Positions 7,013 through 14,949 of a stretch of 25,311 nucleotides of DNA are shown piece by piece. The notes under the pieces were generated by a model that did no database searches, had not been told where the DNA came from, and was given only the letters and a program-made list of their open reading frames with translations. A program made the translations under genes and the position numbers. Positions within the stretch are counted from its first letter, which is position 1; every line of letters starts with the position of its first letter. The DNA comes from DAOTTY01 sp964451095 (GTDB lineage Bacteria > Chloroflexota > Anaerolineae > Aggregatilineales > Phototrophicaceae), in assembly GCA_964451095.1 (NCBI GenBank), contig CAYVGI010000065.1:1-25311 (forward strand), read 5' to 3'.

Positions 7013-9205
7013 CTACGGGTAGCAGCCTAGTGGCACCGCATCGTTTTCTATATCTACTGGTTCTATTTCTATTCCTATTTCTGTGCCTGGTGTGCCCCCG
7101 GCAACCGCTGCGGGGGCACGCGCCCCGGTTTGTGAGTCATATAACCCACTGACCACGCAATACGCGCCCGTGCCATCGGGCAGCGATATGTTTACCTGCT
7201 GGGTGTGGGTGCGCTCCGATTGCCCCCACACCGCCGCCGGGTAGATGTGCTCACCTAGCGGCACATCTGCCTGTGCCAGCAGCGCCCCATCAGCATCAAC
7301 GACATGCACAAACCATTGCAGCGGGCGTGCCATCCACGCGGCAGTGCCCCACTCCGCTGTGATCCTCGCCCCATCCGGCGACAGTGCCACCTCATGATTG
7401 AGCAGCAGCAGTTCTCCGTCAAAGCGGAAGTTGGCATTGCCCACATCCGCCTGCCTGAGCGCCGTCCCCGGTGCGGTAACCCACCCCACAAACGGACTGC
7501 GCCCGTCGTTCTCGGGTAGGGAATTGCCCGTTTCGGGGTCGATCATGCCGACGGCAACGCGGTACCCCTGCCCGCTGGTTAGTGCATCCGCGCTGATGGG
7601 CACACGGAAGCGATCACAGAACGCACGCCCTGGCTCCCAGCGCGTAAGCTTGCCCAACCCGTGCAGCGAAACCCGGTCTGCAAGTACGGTGTCATCTGGT
7701 GCGACCAGACTAAACGTAAACGGGCGGGTGATGTGCAGTGTTGTGGCGGCGTCACTGCGCCAGCACAGCGTCATGTGCAGCGGCACACCGGGGCGCAGTT
7801 GGCGCGGTTCGGCATCATAGCCGACGAGCACCACCGCGCCAAAGTGCAGCGGCGTTTGGGTGATGTGCGTGGGGACCTGCTCCGGCGGGAAGGTCGTCAC
7901 GCGGTAGGTGAGCGGCTGCACCAGCAGCGGTACATACACCGCCCCGATGAACGCCACGCCCACCCCACCAAGCAAGCGCAGCGCACGCCCCGCCCGCCCT
8001 GGTAACCCGTAGCGCAATCCCAGCGCGAGCAGCAGCACCAGCGGCAGGTAGGCGGGCAGCACCAGCCGCCCGGACGTGGAGCGGAACAGCGTTAGCCAGC
8101 GCAGGTAGGCAGCAAACATCATGCCGCAGGTGAGCGCCAACGCCAGCACCGCCACACGATGCTCTGCGGGCAGGTGACGCCACGCCCTGAACCACACCAG
8201 CGCCCCTAGCGCAAACAGCGCGATTGGCAGCAGGTACGGCAGCCTGCCCAGCGGCTCCGTGGTGATGTCTGCCGTTTTGCCCGCATACCAGATGCTCACA
8301 AAGCGCTCGCTGTTGGTCAGCAGTGCGGGCAGCGACGGGCGGGCGTCTGGTGAGTACGCCCACGTATCCGCGAGGTGGGGTGCGGTGCCCAGCGCATCGC
8401 CCGTGGTAACACCCAGATACGCATACCACGGCAACCCGACTATCGCCGCCGCCGCGCCGAACAAGAACAGGGCACGCCAGCGGCGCTGCACCGCCAGTAC
8501 TGCCACGCCCACCGCCGGGTAAATCAACAGGCTTGCTTTTGCCAGCAAACCCAACCCCACCAGCGCCCCCAGCGTGAGCGCAGTGCGAGGGCTTTGCGCG
8601 TGCGGGCGCACTGCCAACCACGCAACCGCGTATGTGCCCACCGTGCCGAACAACAGCGCCGCTGCATCGTTGCCGAACGTCGCAAACGCCCGTACCAGCA
8701 CCGGGTTCAGCGTGAACAGTAGCACGGCAAAGTACACCCACCCGCCGCGCAGCAGCAAGCGTGCCGCCCGCAGCGCGACCGCCACCGCTAGCACACCCAT
8801 CCACACAGATGTGAGGCGTGCCCAGTGCACAGCAGGTTCGATTGTGGGTAGTGTGGGGTGCCCCGCGCCGATGAGGTTCGCAGTGCGGTTGTCGCCCAGT
8901 GTCTCCCCGGTGCGGTACCACGGGTTAAACGGCAGTTCGCCGTTCCAGCCCGCGTCGAACGGGGCGAACCACGACCAGCCCCACGCCATGAGGTACGGCA
9001 GCGGGGGTTGGGCGCTTTGCTGCCGGGCAAGGTTGGTGCGGTAGGCACCCGGCGGCGGCAAGCGACCGTCACGGCGCGTGTCTGTCAGGTAGCCAAAGTG
9101 CGCGATTTCATCTGGACCCTCGAACGCGGGCAGCAACCAGGCAGTGTGCAACATCACCGCGTAGGCAATCAGCAGTATCAGCACGCCGCGTGCGGTTTTG
9201 CCCAT
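7013..9205 (-). CDS. GT-C-type membrane glycosyltransferase (DUF2142/ArnT-like) with C-terminal beta-rich domain
   Basis: A 730-residue protein. The ATG at 9205 has AGGAGAGG nine bases upstream, so the open frame further upstream is not used. A signal-anchor helix is followed by FEGPDEIAHFGYL (about 28-40). The Asp-Glu pair in the first outer loop is the hallmark of GT-C lipid-sugar-dependent transferases, and PDExxHF resembles DUF2142. About ten to twelve hydrophobic segments follow up to about residue 480. The remaining 250 residues are hydrophilic and beta-rich (for example GAVVLVGYDAEPRQLRPG), presumably an outer domain. Its role, inferred from the class, is moving sugars from polyprenyl-phosphate donors to envelope glycans or proteins; the substrate is unknown. 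A strong promoter lies just upstream, so it is probably transcribed alone. Confidence 0.82.
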   Translation of the reverse strand: MGKTARGVLILLIAYAVMLHTAWLLPAFEGPDEIAHFGYLTDTRRDGRLPPPGAYRTNLARQQSAQPPLPYLMAWGWSWFAPFDAGWNGELPFNPWYRTGETLGDNRTANLIGAGHPTLPTIEPAVHWARLTSVWMGVLAVAVALRAARLLLRGGWVYFAVLLFTLNPVLVRAFATFGNDAAALLFGTVGTYAVAWLAVRPHAQSPRTALTLGALVGLGLLAKASLLIYPAVGVAVLAVQRRWRALFLFGAAAAIVGLPWYAYLGVTTGDALGTAPHLADTWAYSPDARPSLPALLTNSERFVSIWYAGKTADITTEPLGRLPYLLPIALFALGALVWFRAWRHLPAEHRVAVLALALTCGMMFAAYLRWLTLFRSTSGRLVLPAYLPLVLLLALGLRYGLPGRAGRALRLLGGVGVAFIGAVYVPLLVQPLTYRVTTFPPEQVPTHITQTPLHFGAVVLVGYDAEPRQLRPGVPLHMTLCWRSDAATTLHITRPFTFSLVAPDDTVLADRVSLHGLGKLTRWEPGRAFCDRFRVPISADALTSGQGYRVAVGMIDPETGNSLPENDGRSPFVGWVTAPGTALRQADVGNANFRFDGELLLLNHEVALSPDGARITAEWGTAAWMARPLQWFVHVVDADGALLAQADVPLGEHIYPAAVWGQSERTHTQQVNISLPDGTGAYCVVSGLYDSQTGARAPAAVAGGTPGTEIGIEIEPVDIENDAVPLGCYP

Positions 9206-9239
9206 GTGTTGCGCCCTCTCCTGCCGAACTCGGCACGGG

Positions 9240-9267
9240 ATTATAGCGCACGCTGGGTGGGTGTAAA
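9240..9267 (-). promoter_or_regulatory. Promoter of the large GT-C glycosyltransferase gene
   Basis: On the minus strand, TTTACA (9267-9262) and TATAAT (9245-9240) are 16 bases apart. The start point would be about 30 bases before the ATG at 9205. The -10 box is a consensus match. Confidence 0.75.
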
Positions 9268-9336
9268 CGCCGGCGTTACTCCGCCATCGGGGACGCGGGT
9301 TTTGCGGTGCAAAGAGATTACCCCAACGAAGCCCTC

Positions 9337-9427
9337 CCCGCACATGGGAAGGACTTCTTGAAGGGGTTGATGGTCTCCCCCTGCTTGCGGGGGAGATGCC
9401 CCATAAGGGGCAGCGGGGGTGTGCGGG
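9337..9427. repeat. Nested palindromic element next to a DUF4342 gene
   Basis: The outer arms CCCGCACA (9337-9344) and TGTGCGGG (9420-9427) are perfect inverted copies. Inside are two back-to-back perfect hairpins: TCTCCCCC/GGGGGAGA (9374-9381 and 9389-9396, 7-base loop) and TGCCCC/GGGGCA (9397-9402 and 9407-9412, loop ATAA). It abuts the stop codon of the DUF4342 gene at 9428, so it may also end that transcript. The layout resembles a REP- or MITE-like intergenic element; copy number cannot be judged from this window. Confidence 0.6.
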
Positions 9428-9766
9428 CTATGCCTCGCCGGAGTCTTCGTCGTCGCCTTCGCGCACGACCTGAATCTTGACCTTAGCGAGGAAAGCAACC
9501 GCCGCGCCGATGGCTGCGAGGGTCGGTGCGAGGAACACAGCAGCAGCACCTGCGGCAACGCCTGCCGTCAGCGGCACTTCCAGGATGATCCTGTCCTCAG
9601 CAGTGAGGAAGATGAGGCGGCGTACATTGCCCTCCTCAACCAGGTCTTGCACGCGGGCAACCGCGTCGCGCCCGGCAACTTCGATCTCTTCGATGATGCG
9701 GCGTCCTTCGTGCTTCGCCTTGTCCTGTGGCTCGTACATGGTCTCGTTGTCCTGTTGGTCGGTCAT
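9428..9766 (-). CDS. DUF4342 family protein (copy 1)
   Basis: A 112-residue small protein. A polar N-terminus rich in Asp, Glu and Gln is followed by the family pattern: EEIEVAGRDAVARVQDLVEEG, then NVRRLIFLTAEDRIILEVPL, then a hydrophobic hairpin TAGVAAGAAAVFLAPTLAAIGAAVAFLAK (about 67-95) and a short VKIQVV strand. This is the organisation of DUF4342, whose biochemical role is unknown. The C-terminus is acidic (DDEDSGEA). The start at 9766 has AAGGA ten bases upstream. A second, diverged family member lies upstream in the same direction (9889-10167). The 122-base space between them contains no gene. Confidence 0.85.
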   Translation of the reverse strand: MTDQQDNETMYEPQDKAKHEGRRIIEEIEVAGRDAVARVQDLVEEGNVRRLIFLTAEDRIILEVPLTAGVAAGAAAVFLAPTLAAIGAAVAFLAKVKIQVVREGDDEDSGEA

Positions 9767-9888
9767 GGTAAACGTGTCCTTTCTGTGTTGTGATGTAAAC
9801 GATGATTCTAAAGGCTATACGCAGTGGGATGCGCAAAGTTTGCGAATTTACGATGCAACCTCACGGTTCTTATGTGCTGTTTACGGGT

Positions 9889-10167
9889 TTACTGCCGCTT
9901 TACCTTCACGCTCAGCTTGCTCAGGAAGCCCAGCACCGTTAGCCCAACGGCAATTGCCACCGTCAGCGGGAAAGCGAACAGCAGCCCGAACGCCCCGGCG
10001 ATGATCACGGCAATCAGCGGCACCTTGAGCACACTGCGCCCGTCGTACTCCACAATGAACAGGTTTTCGCGTGCCTGCGCCAGCATCTTACGAGCGCGTT
10101 CGGGTGCGTCGCCGCCCGTGAACTCAAATTCTTTCACGTAGCGCTTGTTTTTGTCTGCCAAAGTCAT
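9889..10167 (-). CDS. DUF4342 family protein (copy 2)
   Basis: A 92-residue protein with the same plan as its neighbour at 9428: KEFEFTGGDAPERARKMLAQARENL, then FIVEYDGRSVLKVPL, then a hydrophobic hairpin (about 50-82, AVIIAGAFGLLFAFPLTVAIAVG) and a basic VKVKRQ end. It lacks the long acidic head and tail of copy 1. A GAGGAG sequence lies just before the ATG, slightly close at 2-4 bases. The two copies are similar in layout but well diverged, so this is an old duplication or two independent members. Function unknown. Confidence 0.82.
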   Translation of the reverse strand: MTLADKNKRYVKEFEFTGGDAPERARKMLAQARENLFIVEYDGRSVLKVPLIAVIIAGAFGLLFAFPLTVAIAVGLTVLGFLSKLSVKVKRQ

Positions 10168-10248
10168 TTCTCCTCATCTGTGCCCATAGATTACGGCAAG
10201 TATGGCACGGTGGCGTTAGAACCGGGCAAGATTTTGGCGGTATTTGCT

Positions 10249-10596
10249 TTAACTTCCGTCGGTGAGCGCGTTGTTTGCCGCTGACCGCAGTGCATCTACC
10301 AGCAAAGCCCGGTCACGCTCCAGGTGAAAGGCAAGCTGTGTGCGCTCGTGCGCGAGGTCAAAGTCGCCCTTGCGTGCCAGCTCCAGGATTTGCCCCAGCG
10401 CAGGTGTGGGGTCGCCCTGCACCATTTGCTCCAACGCCACGCGCCAGATCAAGTCTTCTAGCAGCACGGCAAGCACAGCGTGTGGGTCTGCCTGTGTTGC
10501 TTCTTGCAGTTGGGTGCGGGCGCTCACGTCGCCGCCCGCCCGGTAGACTTCGGGTTGTGCTTGCAGCAGCAGGTTACGGATTTTTGCGTCGGTCAT
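10249..10596 (-). CDS. Small helical protein resembling the N-terminal region of the HEAT-like neighbour
   Basis: A 115-residue, probably all-helical soluble protein without a recognised named domain. Its ATG lies 5 bases after the stop of the HEAT-like gene at 10602, so the two are almost certainly cotranscribed. Residues about 37-108 (DPHAVLAVLLEDLI, GDPTPALGQILELARKGDF, ALLVDALRS) line up by eye with the N-terminal part of that neighbour (DPTLGKILLQDLI, GDALDALLVQVRTGDV, ALADLLAQDLRS) with similar spacing. I infer that both carry the same small helical domain, here without the repeat region. The domain's role is unknown; a protein-binding role is plausible. Confidence 0.72.
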   Translation of the reverse strand: MTDAKIRNLLLQAQPEVYRAGGDVSARTQLQEATQADPHAVLAVLLEDLIWRVALEQMVQGDPTPALGQILELARKGDFDLAHERTQLAFHLERDRALLVDALRSAANNALTDGS

Positions 10597-10601
10597 GGGG
10601 G

Positions 10602-11840
10602 TTACTCGCTCCGTCGGTCGCGTAATTTATTCAGGGCGCGTTCTGCGGCGGCGCGTACCCGCTCGTCCACGCGCGGGTTGCTGGTAATGCCGCCCAGTGC
10701 TTGTTCGGCGCGGTCGTTGCCAAACCGCACCATCGCCCACAGCAGCGGCGTCATCTGCTCAATGTCCTCGTTCGTCGCAGGCTTTAGCGTGGTCTGCTGC
10801 ACACGCTCGCGCAGCCCGTCCGCCAGCATATCCGTGATGAGTGGGGTGGGGTTCTCCCGCTCTACCGCCCGCATTGCCCGCCAGCGCTCGCGCAGGGCGT
10901 CTTTGCTGTCCCGGTGCAGGAAGTCTGCCACGGGCAGCGCATAGTCTGTGTTGCCGCTCATGCCCAGCGCCGCCGCCGCTACGATGCGACTGCGTTCGGG
11001 TTCGTCGCGCCGCACCATCGTCATTAGCAGCACATCGTTGTCGGTCTCGTCGCCAAAGTGCAGCAGCGTTTGCTCTGCCACACGCGGATTTTGTTCCGCC
11101 CAGGGGCGTACCACGCCCTCGATTGCGTCAAAGCTGCCCGTGATGCCCACCACCGCCACGACCGCCGCGCCGCGCACGGTTGGCTCGCCGTGCCCCCGGC
11201 TCACCCGGCGCAGCGCGGGTAATGCGGCAGGGTCGGCGTAGGCGGCGAGCACCTCTATCGCGTCCAGCACATCCACTACCGGGCGGTTGATGTCCTCGGC
11301 AATCGCTGCCAGCGGTTCTACGGCGGCGGGGCTGTTGAGTTCCTTCAGGTAGGTTAGCCCATCGGTGCGCGTGTCACCCTCACCGCCGAAGATCGTCGCC
11401 ACCATGTCCGCCACCGTGCCGCCGCCCGCCCCACTGACCAACCCCTCGGTGGCGGCGGTGGTGCCCTGTGCCTGCTTTTGTAGGTCTACACGGCTGTTGC
11501 TCACCAGCGAGCGCAAATCCTGTGCCAGCAAATCTGCCAGCGCGTCCGCATCGACAGGCGTTTGTGCCAACAGCCGTTGCGCGTCTGCCACGTCCCCGGT
11601 GCGGACTTGCACCAGCAGCGCGTCGAGCGCGTCGCCCATGGCATAGCGCAGCACCAGTTCCGCAAACCCACCCCGGATGAGGTCTTGCAGCAGAATTTTG
11701 CCCAGCGTCGGGTCATCGGTGCGGGTGAGGTGCTTGTGGGCAACCTGCCGCTTGAGCGGTGTGCTATCTGCGGAGAACAAAACGCGCAGGGTGTTGCGCA
11801 GCTTTTCGTCGTCGTTGAGGGGGGCACTGTTGTAGGTCAT
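10602..11840 (-). CDS. HEAT-like repeat protein
   Basis: A 412-residue soluble protein. The ATG at 11840 (MTYNSAPLNDDEK) is preferred; an upstream TTG at 11879 would overlap the truncated kinase gene. Residues about 20-125 form a helical domain shared with the small downstream protein. After a Gly- and Ala-rich linker (about 130-155), the rest is built of paired amphipathic helices typical of HEAT or PBS-lyase-type repeats: SPAAVEPLAAIAEDINRPVV, DPAALPALRRVSRG then EPTVRGAAVVAVVGI, and ERSRIVAAAALGMSG. It ends with NPRVDERVRAAAERALNKL. No catalytic motif is seen. Such repeats usually serve as protein-binding scaffolds. The start is 14 bases after the stop of the kinase fragment, and a link to kinase signalling is possible but unproven. 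Confidence 0.78.
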   Translation of the reverse strand: MTYNSAPLNDDEKLRNTLRVLFSADSTPLKRQVAHKHLTRTDDPTLGKILLQDLIRGGFAELVLRYAMGDALDALLVQVRTGDVADAQRLLAQTPVDADALADLLAQDLRSLVSNSRVDLQKQAQGTTAATEGLVSGAGGGTVADMVATIFGGEGDTRTDGLTYLKELNSPAAVEPLAAIAEDINRPVVDVLDAIEVLAAYADPAALPALRRVSRGHGEPTVRGAAVVAVVGITGSFDAIEGVVRPWAEQNPRVAEQTLLHFGDETDNDVLLMTMVRRDEPERSRIVAAAALGMSGNTDYALPVADFLHRDSKDALRERWRAMRAVERENPTPLITDMLADGLRERVQQTTLKPATNEDIEQMTPLLWAMVRFGNDRAEQALGGITSNPRVDERVRAAAERALNKLRDRRSE

Positions 11841-11854
11841 GTTGTCTTTGCGCG

Positions 11855-12202
11855 TCACGCTCGTAATGTTGATAAACAAGGGTTGTGGCGCTGCTGCATC
11901 CGCTCTTTGAGTGTGCCGCCCGTCAGCAGGCGCATCACCACATAGTTGACGCCGTGGACGGTGCCGCTGTCGTAAAAGGGCACGATGTTCGGGTGTTGCA
12001 GCACCGCGATGGTGCGCACCTCTCGCTCGAAGCGGGCGACGTACACCGGGTCTTCGCTCACGGACGACGCCATGATCTTCAGCGCTACTTCCTCATCTGT
12101 CTCCAGGGAGATACCCCGGTAGACTGCGCCCATTGCCCCCTCACCGATGTGCGCAATCGGGTGATAGCGCCCCAGTACAACACCTGCCAAATTTTCTGTC
12201 AT
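11855..12202 (-). pseudogene. Ser/Thr protein kinase truncated after the N-lobe
   Basis: A 115-residue product. Residues about 10-100 are a good Hanks-kinase N-lobe: glycine loop IGEGAMGAVYRG (19-30), ATP-binding Lys in VALKIM (42), helix-C Glu in RFEREVRTIAVL (61), QHPNIVPFYDSG (69-80), and the hinge VVMRLLTGGTLKERM (88-102). Directly after this the frame leaves the family pattern (HNPCLSTLRA) and stops. The catalytic loop, DFG and the whole C-lobe are missing, and the next gene begins 14 bases on, so no remnant is left. It cannot be an active kinase alone. It is probably the relic of a deletion; less likely it is a retained nucleotide-binding fragment. The well-kept N-lobe suggests a recent event or continued use. 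Confidence 0.75.
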
Positions 12203-12270
12203 TCTGCATTATGCCCTTACACCAGATGCGTTTGCGCTTATTGTAGGGATAGTGCGGCAACCGCGCTACT

Positions 12271-13728
12271 TCACGGCGCGAGATCAACCACCGTGAGCGT
12301 GGTCAGCCCGCCGGGGCGCTCGTAGGTGAACACCGCCGTGCCGGGAATCTGCGCGGGCACGTAGGGGCTGTTCTCGTGCACCACCATTACGCCGGGGGCG
12401 CGGTTTGCCTCCACTAGCGCCAGCAGCGCCGGGATGTCCTCGCCGTTCGGGTTGATGCGCGGGCAGTCTACGGGCAGGGCGGGCATGGCAGTGTAGCGCA
12501 GGCTTGTGCAGTTCGGCAGCAAGCCGATCACGCGCTGCGTGTCCTGCTCAATCAAGAACGCTGTCACCACCGCCATCCCGGAACCTGCACTATCTGCGGC
12601 GTAGTACTCGCTGATGTCGTCCGGTGGCACAGCGGGCAGTTCGGGTGCACGCAGCATAGACGCATAGAACGGAACCCACACCAGCACGCCCCATGCTGCC
12701 ACCAAAACGGGCACGATCACGCGCCCGGCACGCCAGCGCAGCGCCCACGCCAGCACCACCGCCCCAATGAGCAATGCCAGCATCACATGCGGGTAGATGT
12801 AGCGCGAGAAGAACTGTTGGCTCACGATGACCGCCGCACCGGGCACCACCAGCACCAGCGGCAGGTAAAACCTGCGCTGCCACACGTATACCAGCACCAG
12901 CACCAAACTGAGCACACCCGCCACCCAGCCCGCATATGCCATGTGCACGCCCAGCACCGTCACCGTGCGCCCGAAGACCTGTGCTGGCAGGCTCCCCAGC
13001 AAAGCGAGCGTGTCCGTTTCGCCGCCGCCGCGCAGCAAGATGCTGAGCGGGTTATACCCGCGCCAGAACTGCACGCCTGCAAATCCGGCGTAGAGCACGG
13101 CAAACACCCCCAATGCCGCCCCCGCCCACACGACCTGTGCCCGCCACAGACGCCCTGCCGGGCGCAGCGTCACCGCGCCGAGGAGCGGTATGAGCAAGTA
13201 CGGCAAGTAGGAGACTTTTGCGCTCACGGCGAGGAAAAGGAACACACCCGCCACCGCAGCATCCCGCAGGCGGGCGCGACGGCGCAGCAGCAGCGTTGCC
13301 AGCACCACCACCATGAGCAAGCTCACGGCGATGACATCTGCTAGGGCAATGCTGCCGAAAAATGTGTGGTAGGGACTGAGCGTGAACACCACGCCCGCCA
13401 GCACCATGCCCGGTAAGCCCGCCAGCACGCGCCCGGCACCCATCAGCGCAGCGGCATTGAGCGTGAGCAGCAGGGCGCTCGCCGCCCGCACCACCCAGAA
13501 CGCGCTGCCCTGCTGCGGCTGGAACAGCATCCAATACCAGATAGACGTAAGCCGTCCCTCCGACGCGCCAAAGAGCGGGCTGGTTTGCAGCATGGTCACG
13601 CCAATGTCAATCTGGTTGCCCTCGTCAATGAAGGGCGGCACGCTCGCTAGCAGGGGCAGCCGCAGCCCCCAAAAGCAGAGTAGGATGAGCACAAACAGGG
13701 CATATGCGCGAACATTAGAGGTTTGCAT
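12271..13728 (-). CDS. GT-C-type membrane glycosyltransferase (GT39/ArnT-like)
   Basis: A 485-residue integral membrane protein. An N-terminal helix (about 8-28) is followed by VPPFIDEGNQIDIG (about 30-43), whose Asp-Glu pair in the first outer loop is the catalytic-type motif of GT-C transferases. About ten further hydrophobic helices follow, to about residue 360, then a hydrophilic tail of about 120 residues. Such enzymes use polyprenyl-phosphate sugars to modify lipids, glycans or proteins at the outer face of the membrane; the substrate is not predictable here. It shares layout but little visible sequence with the larger gene at 7013-9205. No clear ribosome site precedes the ATG at 13728. 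Confidence 0.8.
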   Translation of the reverse strand: MQTSNVRAYALFVLILLCFWGLRLPLLASVPPFIDEGNQIDIGVTMLQTSPLFGASEGRLTSIWYWMLFQPQQGSAFWVVRAASALLLTLNAAALMGAGRVLAGLPGMVLAGVVFTLSPYHTFFGSIALADVIAVSLLMVVVLATLLLRRRARLRDAAVAGVFLFLAVSAKVSYLPYLLIPLLGAVTLRPAGRLWRAQVVWAGAALGVFAVLYAGFAGVQFWRGYNPLSILLRGGGETDTLALLGSLPAQVFGRTVTVLGVHMAYAGWVAGVLSLVLVLVYVWQRRFYLPLVLVVPGAAVIVSQQFFSRYIYPHVMLALLIGAVVLAWALRWRAGRVIVPVLVAAWGVLVWVPFYASMLRAPELPAVPPDDISEYYAADSAGSGMAVVTAFLIEQDTQRVIGLLPNCTSLRYTAMPALPVDCPRINPNGEDIPALLALVEANRAPGVMVVHENSPYVPAQIPGTAVFTYERPGGLTTLTVVDLAP

Positions 13729-13770
13729 CGTTCGTCAGGCGTTGCCGTTGATGGACATCCGCGCTGTACG

Positions 13771-13788
13771 GGCGACCCATGGGTCGCC
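13771..13788. repeat. Perfect 18-bp palindrome in the gap between the GT-C and M42 genes
   Basis: ggcgacccatgggtcgcc is its own reverse complement. It is flanked by gtacg on the left and tttac on the right, so a looser symmetry (GTA...TAC) extends outward. It sits in the 92-base spacer upstream of the glycosyltransferase start. It could be a cruciform or repeat-family unit, or a protein-binding site. Confidence 0.65.
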
Positions 13789-13820
13789 TTTACGCGCACC
13801 GTGTAATCGTAAAGATACCG

Positions 13821-14906
13821 TCACGCCTGCACTTCGCTGCTGCGTGACTTCCAGTCGATGGACGCGAGGAAGTCGTTATCTAGCCCGGCGATGAAGTGCG
13901 CCAGCAGCCGCCCCGCCCGCTCAATGTCGCGCACGTCCAGTGTTTCTACCGGGGAGTGCATGTTACGCACGGGCACGCTGACGAGCGCCGTGGGCACACC
14001 CACCCGCGCCACCTGGATTGACCACGCATCTGTGCCGCTGCGCCCGGTGATAATGTCGTCTTGCAACGTCATTTCCAGCACCTTCGCCTGCTCTTGTATC
14101 GCGTGGAACAGCTTCACATGGAAGTTCGGTCCGAAGCTCAGCGCTGGACCGCCACCAAGCTCGACGGTGCCATTGCCTGTGTTGCCCGGCTGTGCCGCAA
14201 ACGTCACATCCAGTGCAATTGCCACATCAGGGTCGATCATGTGCGCGGCGGTGGTTGCCCCGTTCAGCCCGACCTCCTCCTGTACTGTTGCCGCCGCGTA
14301 CACATCCCACTGATGCTGCATCCCGCCGAGCGTGTGCAGGCAAACCGTTACTGCTGCCACACAAGCGCGGTCGTCCATCGCCTTGCCCGCCACGCGCCGC
14401 CCTGCCAGTTCCAGCATGGGTGCGTCCAGCGTGACCACATCGCCGGGGCGCACAAGTGCCGTTGCCTCCTCTTGCGGCAGCCCCACGTCGATAACCAGGT
14501 CATCCCACGTCGGGTACTTGCGGCGCTCCTCGGTGCTCAGCAGGTGGGGGGGCTTGGCGGCAATCACGCCGGGCAGCGCTTCACGCCCGTGCACAATCAC
14601 GGACTGCGCAGGCATAACGCGGTTGTCCATGCCGCCCAAGCGATAGACCAGCACAAATCCGTCTACTACATCGCGCACCATCATACCGATTTCGTCCATG
14701 TGCGCGGCGAGCATAATGCGCCGGGGTGGGTCTAGGGGTTGTGTTGCCCGCTTGATTCCAATCAGGCTGCCCAGCCCGTCCTGCTCCATCTCATTGGTGA
14801 GCGGTGCCCACGCTTCGCGCAGCACCTCTCGGACGGGTGCCTCGTGCCCTGCCGGGGCGTGCGTTTCGGTGAGTGTGCGCAGGTGTGCTTTTACGTCGAA
14901 TGTCAT
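13821..14906 (-). CDS. M42 family metallopeptidase (aminopeptidase/FrvX-like)
   Basis: A 361-residue cytoplasmic enzyme of normal family length. M42 peptidases are di-metal aminopeptidases, often large assemblies that trim peptides. The metal and catalytic residues are all visible: His69 in AAHMDEIG, bridging Asp178 in GKAMDDRA, the catalytic Glu pair 210-211 in VQEEVGLNGA, Asp233 in ALDVT, and His317 in NMHSPVE. The start at 14906 has AGGA about nine bases upstream. The gene follows the stalk-protein gene by 43 bases in the same direction, so cotranscription is possible although no functional tie is obvious. Some relatives were annotated as endoglucanases; the peptidase assignment is the better one. 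Confidence 0.92.
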   Translation of the reverse strand: MTFDVKAHLRTLTETHAPAGHEAPVREVLREAWAPLTNEMEQDGLGSLIGIKRATQPLDPPRRIMLAAHMDEIGMMVRDVVDGFVLVYRLGGMDNRVMPAQSVIVHGREALPGVIAAKPPHLLSTEERRKYPTWDDLVIDVGLPQEEATALVRPGDVVTLDAPMLELAGRRVAGKAMDDRACVAAVTVCLHTLGGMQHQWDVYAAATVQEEVGLNGATTAAHMIDPDVAIALDVTFAAQPGNTGNGTVELGGGPALSFGPNFHVKLFHAIQEQAKVLEMTLQDDIITGRSGTDAWSIQVARVGVPTALVSVPVRNMHSPVETLDVRDIERAGRLLAHFIAGLDNDFLASIDWKSRSSEVQA

Positions 14907-14949
14907 CGAGAGTTATCCTGTGTGCGTGCCAATGTTGCTGCGCTTGAGT

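Noticed and set aside
7815..8921. Long minus-strand frame inside the large glycosyltransferase gene
   Set aside because: It is another frame of the same strand, with Ala-, Gly- and Arg-rich composition and no motif; the GT-C frame has the DE motif, membrane helices and a ribosome site.
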